Of a stretch of 10,651 nt of DNA, positions 6,783 through 10,651 are shown piece by piece; positions within the stretch are counted from its first letter, which is position 1, and every line of letters begins with the position of its first letter. The DNA lies in assembly GCA_002364555.1 (NCBI GenBank), contig DEYM01000014.1, positions 1-10,651 on the forward strand, read 5' to 3'. Origin of the DNA: Phycisphaerales bacterium UBA3158 (GTDB taxonomy: Bacteria > Planctomycetota > Phycisphaerae > Phycisphaerales > SM1A02). Below the pieces are notes generated by a model. The model searched no databases. It worked only from the letters and a program-made list of their open reading frames with translations, and had not been told where the DNA came from. The translations under genes were made by a program, and so were the position numbers.

Positions 6783-8018
6783 TCAGGCGAACCGTTTCAC
6801 GTCCATCGGCTGCGCCCAGTCTGGCAGGGGCTGGCCGTCGATGCAATCGGCGATCAGCTGCGACGTACCCGGTCCGAGCGTGACTCCCATCATGGCATGG
6901 CCGGTCGCGAGATAGGCATTGCCTGTTTCAGGAACGGGGCCGATCACGGGTAGTCCATCGGCGGTGCAGGGCCGTAGTCCATTCCATTCCGAATGACGTC
7001 TGGCCTTTCTGACCCCATGGATGTAACGATCGGCGGCAGCCGGAAGCATGTCGAGTCGACGTTGCACCATTCGATCATTGATGCCGGAGAGTTCAAGGGT
7101 CCCGGCCAGTCTCACCTGATTGCCCATCGGATTGACCACGATGCAGGCCTCGCTGAGAACGGATGCCATCCTCGGCGGGTTCTCCATCTCGATCATGACG
7201 TGATAGCCCTTGGCCGCCTGCATCGGAATACGGATGTTCAGATCCCGGGCCAGTCCACTGCTCCAGATGCCGGCGGTCACAAGCAGCGTACCGCCCTGAA
7301 TGCGTTCACCATCGGCGAGTTCGATGGACTCGAAGCATCCGCCCTCGAGATGCACGTTCTCGACTGTCGCATTGGTTCGCAGGATGCCGCCATCGGCCTC
7401 GAATCGTTGAGCCAGATGTCGGATCAGATCGTCGGGTCTGGCGACGATGCCGTCATGCTGGACGAGTCCGCCGATGACGTCGTCGCTCCAGCTGGGATCT
7501 TCTCGTCGAAGTTCGTCGCCTGTTCTGAATTCGACATTGAAGCCGGACTTCGTCAGGCGTTCTGCCTCATGGTCCAGATGATCGCGACCTTGTGGTGTCA
7601 GGGCGATGTCGGCGAAGCCGGTTGGTTCCAGGGCCTTCGGACATTCCTCGATGAGTGGTTCGAATCGTTCGCGGCTGAGTTTCGAGAATCGATCGAGTAC
7701 TTCGCTGCTCATCCTGAAATGAGCCGGTCGACATGCTCTTCGAAAGGACAGCAGCCATCGAAGCAGCGAAAGACTCGGTCGTGGGGGGATGTAGAGCGGG
7801 CTTCTGGGGTCGAGCATCATCCGGATCGCCTTGGCGGCCACTTCCGGTGTCGGGATCGGAGCATGGCCGGGCGAGATGACACCGGCGTTGCCGGTGGAGG
7901 CTGAATCGCGGAGATCACCTCGATCGAGGATGGTCACGGCCCGGCCGCGCGCCAGCAGTTCCCGACCACTGAGCAGTCCGATGATTCCTCCCCCGATGAT
8001 GATGACGTGTTCGTTCAC
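6783..8018 (-). CDS. FAD-dependent oxidoreductase, D-amino-acid dehydrogenase-like (DAO family)
   Basis: This protein has 411 residues and starts at the GTG at 8016-8018, with GGGAG about 4 bases before it. The N-terminal dinucleotide fold HVIIIGGGIIGLLSGREL (GGGIIG at 9-14) and the acidic D32 bind the FAD ADP moiety. The C-terminal stretch GLRPCTADGLPVIGPVP, followed by ATGHAMMGVTLGPGT, is the typical FAD-closing segment of DadA/glycine oxidase-like enzymes. Length is close to DadA (about 430). These enzymes oxidise D-amino acids, glycine, sarcosine or D-hydroxyproline to imino acids, passing electrons to quinone or oxygen. Which substrate applies here is not visible. No signal peptide or transmembrane helix is seen, so it is likely cytoplasmic or peripheral. 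It faces the lysine dehydrogenase-like gene tail to tail and diverges from the Gfo/Idh/MocA gene across 71 bases. No terminator separates the convergent pair. Confidence 0.85.
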   Translation of the reverse strand: MNEHVIIIGGGIIGLLSGRELLARGRAVTILDRGDLRDSASTGNAGVISPGHAPIPTPEVAAKAIRMMLDPRSPLYIPPRPSLSLLRWLLSFRRACRPAHFRMSSEVLDRFSKLSRERFEPLIEECPKALEPTGFADIALTPQGRDHLDHEAERLTKSGFNVEFRTGDELRREDPSWSDDVIGGLVQHDGIVARPDDLIRHLAQRFEADGGILRTNATVENVHLEGGCFESIELADGERIQGGTLLVTAGIWSSGLARDLNIRIPMQAAKGYHVMIEMENPPRMASVLSEACIVVNPMGNQVRLAGTLELSGINDRMVQRRLDMLPAAADRYIHGVRKARRHSEWNGLRPCTADGLPVIGPVPETGNAYLATGHAMMGVTLGPGTSQLIADCIDGQPLPDWAQPMDVKRFA

Positions 8019-8089
8019 GGTGCTCCCTGATGCGACATGCTACCCGTCATCAAGCCTGTTAAGGTGATCACATCCAAGGGAGCGGACAT
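8019..8089. promoter_or_regulatory. Short divergent promoter region
   Basis: These 71 bases must hold the start signals of both the FAD oxidoreductase and the Gfo/Idh/MocA gene. A perfect 8-bp palindrome GTGATCAC lies at 8064-8071 just before the AAGGGAG site (8076-8082) of the plus-strand gene, and could be part of an operator. I found no convincing -35/-10 pair in either direction. Confidence 0.35.
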
Positions 8090-9163
8090 ATGAGCATTCG
8101 TCTGGGAATCATCGGATCAGGGGGCATCGGACAGGTTCACGCACAGGCGGCCAGTGATGCGGGACATCCGGCCGCCGTCATGTGCGATCTGGACGCGGAT
8201 CGGGCCGCCGAGGCCGCCGCTCCATGGGGCAGTGAGCCGATGACCGATGTCGATGCCATGCTGGCTCGCGACGACATCGATGCGGTGGTGGTCGCCTTGC
8301 CCAATTGTCTGCATGCATCCATGGCGTGCCGGGCATTGGCCGCCGGCAAGCATGTGCTGCTCGAGAAGCCCATGGCCATGACCGCCGACGAGTGCCAGCA
8401 GGTGATCGATGCCCGCGAGGCCTCCGGCCGGATTCTCCAAGTCGGGTTCGTCTGTCGATTCGCGGCGACGGTCCAGGCGGCGATGAACTTCATCGAGGAG
8501 GGGCGGCTTGGTCGCATCTATCACGTCCGGGCGGCGATGTATCGCCGTCGTGGTATTCCGGGGCTTGGGCGGTGGTTCACCACACGTGAGAAATCCGGTG
8601 GTGGAGTCATGATCGATCTGGGACCGCATCTGGTCGATCTGGTCATGCACATGACCGGCCGTCCCGAGGTGTCCTCGGCGAATGCGGTGGCTACGAGCAT
8701 CTTCGGATCGCCACTCTACGACTATCGGTTCACGAGCATGTGGGCGGGGCCGCCGGATCGCGACGGCGTGTTCGATGTCGAGGACGGTGCATCGGTTCAG
8801 CTTCGTTTCAAGAGTGGCCTGACGGCTTCGCTGGAAATGGCCTGGGCGTCGCATCTGCCTGATGGCACGTTGCCTGATGGGGTGACGATCTTCGGTGAGC
8901 AGGGGGCCATGCACTTCGACATCTGGGGCGATCATCTGGTGATCGGTACCGAGATGGATGACCAGCAGGTGGACGTCAAGCACACCATCGCCGAAGGTGA
9001 GGGTTGGGGCACGGCGTTCCGCCGCGAGCACGAGAACTTCGCCGCCAACTGTGTTTCGAAGACGTCGCCGAACGCATCGGGTGAGAATGGTCGTGGCGTT
9101 CAGTCGGTTCTCGAGGCGATGTATGCCTCGGCTGATCGTGGCGAATCCGTCTCCTGTTCGTGA
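8090..9163 (+). CDS. Gfo/Idh/MocA family oxidoreductase
   Basis: This 357-residue protein starts at an ATG preceded by AAGGGAG at 7 bases, a strong site. The N-terminal Rossmann domain has GIIGSGGIGQVHA (GxGxxG near 9-14) and the family motif E92-K93-P94, whose lysine helps orient NAD(P)H and substrate. The C-terminal alpha/beta domain carries GGGVMIDLGPHLVDL, with D176 and H180 in the catalytic Gx3Dx3H arrangement. Length fits the family. Members oxidise or reduce hydroxyl groups of sugars, inositols and related compounds. The substrate cannot be told from sequence, and no sugar transporter or isomerase is nearby. It diverges from the FAD oxidoreductase and may share control with it. Its stop lies six bases from the end of the convergent protease gene. 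Confidence 0.93.
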   Translation: MSIRLGIIGSGGIGQVHAQAASDAGHPAAVMCDLDADRAAEAAAPWGSEPMTDVDAMLARDDIDAVVVALPNCLHASMACRALAAGKHVLLEKPMAMTADECQQVIDAREASGRILQVGFVCRFAATVQAAMNFIEEGRLGRIYHVRAAMYRRRGIPGLGRWFTTREKSGGGVMIDLGPHLVDLVMHMTGRPEVSSANAVATSIFGSPLYDYRFTSMWAGPPDRDGVFDVEDGASVQLRFKSGLTASLEMAWASHLPDGTLPDGVTIFGEQGAMHFDIWGDHLVIGTEMDDQQVDVKHTIAEGEGWGTAFRREHENFAANCVSKTSPNASGENGRGVQSVLEAMYASADRGESVSCS

Positions 9164-9169
9164 GGCCAG

Positions 9170-9928
9170 TCAGCTTCGCAGCATGACGATCACGTCGTAG
9201 ACGACGTGGGCGATCACGACGATGCCGAATCCTCTCACCACGTAGACGAAGCCCAGATAGAGTCCCGCCAACGAGGTGAACACGATGCCGACGGCGCCCA
9301 TCGCGGCCGGGTCGTGGTACCACGCGAAGGCGGCGGCGGAGACGACGACGGCGATCGTCAGGCCGACGATCTCCTTGAGTCCGGCCAGATCCACGAGCAG
9401 GGTATGGATGATCGCTATGAGCACCATCCGGAAGATCAGTTCCTCGTAGAGTCCGGCGGCGATACTGAGCACGATCCGCTGGAACCAGGGCAGTGTATGA
9501 AGCAGTTCGGTGCCCGCGGCCAGTGGAGTGGCCAGCAGAAAGCGGCTCATGACGAACAACGGGAGGGCCATGGCGGCACCCTCGATGTACATCCAGCCGA
9601 TGGATTTACCGCTGGCCCGCCAGGGGCTTCGGCTGAAGGATTGCCAGGTGAGCAGGATGACGATGGTGAGGATGCCGCCCATGGCCAGAAGAACCGGTGG
9701 TGGCAACGCCAGTGTCCCGAAGAGTTGAAGCAGGCTTCGATGGGCGGTGACCTGAACCGCCGGTAGCTCGCTGGGCCAGGTCGCCAGACCGAACTCGCAG
9801 ATGAGTATCAGCGGTAGCAGTGCCAGCAGAATCGCCCAGGGTCGATGCGATTCGTCCCAGTAACCGTTGCCCGAACCACGAGCGGGTTCAAGGGTGGGTT
9901 GCAGTCGTGCTGGTGATCGATTGGTCAT
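9170..9928 (-). CDS. CPBP family intramembrane glutamic/metallo-protease (CAAX/Abi type)
   Basis: This 252-residue integral membrane protein has several hydrophobic segments, including about 31-50, 78-95, 117-135, 151-180, 187-205 and 213-250. It carries the CPBP signature: E162-E163-x-x-x-R167 (EELIFR), H205 in FAWYH, and H241-x-x-x-D245 near the end. These residues form the active site of the family, which includes Rce1-like proteases and bacterial immunity or maturation proteins. The substrate is unknown. A polar N-terminus of about 28 residues precedes the first membrane segment. No clear ribosome binding site precedes the ATG at 9928, and the promoter candidate 13 bases upstream would give a nearly leaderless message. 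It runs in the same direction as rpsT, 139 bases downstream of it. Nothing nearby looks like a bacteriocin or peptide for it to act on. Confidence 0.88.
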   Translation of the reverse strand: MTNRSPARLQPTLEPARGSGNGYWDESHRPWAILLALLPLILICEFGLATWPSELPAVQVTAHRSLLQLFGTLALPPPVLLAMGGILTIVILLTWQSFSRSPWRASGKSIGWMYIEGAAMALPLFVMSRFLLATPLAAGTELLHTLPWFQRIVLSIAAGLYEELIFRMVLIAIIHTLLVDLAGLKEIVGLTIAVVVSAAAFAWYHDPAAMGAVGIVFTSLAGLYLGFVYVVRGFGIVVIAHVVYDVIVMLRS

Positions 9929-9941
9929 GTCGTTGCCGGTG

Positions 9942-9971
9942 AGTATCGCACACTGGATTCATCATCGGCAA
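9942..9971 (-). promoter_or_regulatory. Candidate promoter of the CPBP protease gene
   Basis: On the minus strand TTGCCG (9966-9971) is followed after 18 bases by TGC-GATACT (-10 box at 9942-9947, with a TGn extension). The -10 ends 13 bases before the ATG, so the leader would be only about 6 bases. That agrees with the missing ribosome binding site. The same GATACT hexamer is seen before rpsT. Confidence 0.35.
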
Positions 9972-10004
9972 GGGGCAGGGAAGCGTGTTCCATGCAACAG
10001 GCAG

Positions 10005-10024
10005 GCTGGCGACAGCCAGTTTTT
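10005..10024 (+). terminator. Small hairpin with T-run between rpsT and the protease gene
   Basis: CTGGC (10006-10010) pairs with GCCAG (10015-10019) around GACA, followed on the plus strand by five T (10020-10024). Read on the minus strand, the direction of rpsT, the stem has an A-run before it but no T-run after it. It is the only hairpin of note after rpsT, so it may still weaken read-through from rpsT. As a canonical terminator it points the other way, where no gene is visible. Confidence 0.3.
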
Positions 10025-10067
10025 GAATCGATCTCATATATGTAACGCGATGGGGCGGGAGCGTCGA

Positions 10068-10346
10068 TCAGGCGGTGGCCTTCTGCTTCAGATCCTTGAG
10101 TCGACGGGAGAGTCGACTCTTGCAGCGAGCGGCCTTGTTGCGATGCATCGTGCTCGTCGTGGAGATGCGGTCGTACTGCTTCTGGCATTCCTTGAAGGCA
10201 GTCTCGGCAGCCGGGACGTCTTCGGACTGCACGGCGGCGAGGAACGTATCGACTTGATCCTTGATGATTCGCTTGCGCCAGCGGTTGCGAGCACGGCGAC
10301 CTTCATCCTGACGAATCTGCTTTTTCCTGGCCTGAGTATTGGGCAC
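10068..10346 (-). CDS. rpsT: 30S ribosomal protein S20
   Basis: This 92-residue basic protein begins MPNTQARKKQIRQ and contains the S20 pattern of long basic helices: RRARNRWRKRIIKD, then the acidic helix with AVQSEDVPAAETAF, and finally MHRNKAARCKSRLSRRLKDL near the C-terminus. S20 binds 16S rRNA at the bottom of the 30S body and is needed early in assembly. Length is close to the usual 85-90. The start is a GTG at 10344-10346 with GGAG 8 bases upstream. The open frame extends far upstream, but that part is the translated complement of a G-rich spacer and overlaps the tRNA. S20 autoregulation of its own translation is known in E. coli; nothing here proves it. It stands alone, as is common for rpsT. 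Confidence 0.95.
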   Translation of the reverse strand: MPNTQARKKQIRQDEGRRARNRWRKRIIKDQVDTFLAAVQSEDVPAAETAFKECQKQYDRISTTSTMHRNKAARCKSRLSRRLKDLKQKATA

Positions 10347-10404
10347 GAGCCTGTCTCCGAAAGTTGGTTGGGGCGATCTGGTCGCCCGGATAAGTGAGCC
10401 AAGC

Positions 10405-10433
10405 AGTATCCCAGATCCGCGGCTTTGGATCAA
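10405..10433 (-). promoter_or_regulatory. Candidate promoter of rpsT
   Basis: On the minus strand TTGATC (10428-10433) and GATACT (10405-10410) are separated by exactly 17 bases, each matching the sigma70 consensus at four of six positions. The predicted start near 10398 gives a leader of about 50 bases that includes the GGAG site. This is one of the more convincing promoters in the window. Confidence 0.5.
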
Positions 10434-10445
10434 GCATCTCCCGAT

Positions 10446-10503
10446 GGGAAGGGTTATGGGCCTGCTTGGCGGCGTTGGAGGGGGTCTGGGAGGGGGTTTG
10501 GGG
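10446..10503 (+). other. G-rich tract with a canonical G-quadruplex motif
   Basis: On the plus strand four G-runs lie close together: GGGGG at 10480-10484, GGG at 10488-10490, GGGGG at 10492-10496 and GGGG at 10500-10503. The loops are TCT, A and TTT. This meets the standard G3+N1-7 definition. Three more GGG runs at 10446-10460 lead into it. The tract lies upstream of the rpsT promoter candidate and about 100 bases before the tRNA. Folding is inferred from the pattern only. Confidence 0.6.
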
Positions 10504-10535
10504 TCGACTTTGATGGCGTGGTCTCCAGCCTGAGC

Positions 10536-10563
10536 TTGTGGGGGACCCCCTGTGGCTGATACC
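10536..10563 (+). promoter_or_regulatory. Weak promoter candidate for the tRNA-Arg gene
   Basis: TTGTGG (10536-10541) and GATACC (10558-10563) are 16 bases apart, about 40 bases before the mature tRNA start. The spacer contains the odd palindrome GGGGGACCCCC (10540-10550). Matches to consensus are modest, so this is only a candidate. Confidence 0.28.
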
Positions 10564-10603
10564 CTGTCCGCTTCTCCGGCCCTCACGGGTCGGACCATAC
10601 CCC

Positions 10604-10651
10604 GCGGGTATAGCTCAATTGGATAGAGCATCGGTCTACGAAACCGAAGGT
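10604..10651 (+). tRNA. tRNA-Arg(ACG), 5' part, cut by the window edge
   Basis: The acceptor strand GCGGGTA (10604-10610) is followed by TA and a D-arm GCTC...GAGC (10613-10616 with 10626-10629). The anticodon arm is TCGGT/ACCGA (10631-10635 with 10643-10647). The loop CTACGAA gives the anticodon ACG (10638-10640), which reads arginine CGN codons once A34 is converted to inosine by TadA. The variable region begins at 10648, and the T-arm and acceptor 3' strand lie beyond the window. Confidence 0.93.

Noticed and set aside
6993..7904. Long plus-strand open frame of about 303 codons
   Set aside because: It lies entirely antisense to the FAD oxidoreductase, whose motifs are intact. The translation has no recognisable domain, so it is a codon-bias shadow.
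8117..9031. Long minus-strand open frame of about 304 codons
   Set aside because: It is antisense to the Gfo/Idh/MocA gene, which has a strong ribosome site and full catalytic motifs. The reverse frame gives a low-complexity H/R/D-rich protein.
9206..9766. Plus-strand open frame of about 186 codons
   Set aside because: It is antisense to the CPBP protease. The H/D/G-rich translation is typical of a reversed hydrophobic gene.
10540..10550. GGGGGACCCCC palindrome as a hairpin
   Set aside because: One central base cannot close an RNA loop, and the run is likely a by-product of the local G-rich composition. It is noted only as part of the tRNA promoter spacer.
10347..10631. Upstream extension of the rpsT frame with a proline-rich segment
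   Set aside because: The prolines come from the complement of the G-rich tract, the extension runs antisense to the tRNA gene, and S20 proteins begin at MPNTQARKK-like sequence with a good GGAG site.
1..10651. CRISPR, insertion sequence, toxin-antitoxin, phage or defence island
   Set aside because: I looked for spaced direct repeats, terminal inverted repeats, transposase motifs and small paired genes, and found none. The CPBP protease alone is not evidence of an immunity system.

Overview
This window most likely comes from the chromosome of a planctomycete, probably Phycisphaerae-like. The reasoning is protein architecture seen in the sequence combined with recalled family knowledge; no search was run. 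The main clue is a very large secreted protein that combines an internal dockerin-type EF-hand pair with repeated 'GACC...C...GG...C..C' cysteine-rich motifs. A small orphan ECF sigma factor and a moderately GC-rich base composition fit the same picture. Core genes at the right end (rpsT, tRNA-Arg(ACG)) show that this is ordinary chromosome rather than a mobile element. I saw no transposase, integrase, CRISPR array, phage gene or plasmid gene.

Layout from left to right. (1) A minus-strand gene fills 65-2791 and encodes a 908-residue secreted multidomain protein, with a clear intrinsic terminator at 2-32. (2) An intergenic stretch at 2792-3146 carries a probable terminator hairpin for the next gene. 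(3) A minus-strand ECF sigma factor lies at 3147-3677. (4) A divergent spacer of about 470 bp (3678-4150) is unusually rich in inverted repeats and carries a promoter candidate for the next gene. (5) A plus-strand cardiolipin synthase-type phospholipase D protein lies at 4151-5539. (6) Next come a plus-strand saccharopine dehydrogenase/lysine 6-dehydrogenase-like enzyme (5636-6781) and a minus-strand FAD-dependent D-amino-acid dehydrogenase-like enzyme (6783-8018). They are tail to tail with one base between them. (7) A plus-strand Gfo/Idh/MocA oxidoreductase lies at 8090-9163, divergent from the FAD enzyme. (8) A minus-strand CPBP (CAAX-type) membrane protease lies at 9170-9928. (9) Minus-strand rpsT lies at 10068-10346. 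(10) A G-rich spacer with a quadruplex-type motif precedes a plus-strand tRNA-Arg(ACG) that runs off the right edge.

How the genes work together: the two amino-acid oxidoreductases could serve a common amino-acid (lysine or D-amino-acid) catabolic theme, but they are not an operon. The other genes look like independent single-gene units. I do not see a convincing new multi-gene system. The points most worth a second look are the hairpin-rich leader of the sigma factor, the almost lysine-free modular secreted protein, the G-quadruplex motif between rpsT and the tRNA, and the direct repeat on the cls promoter.
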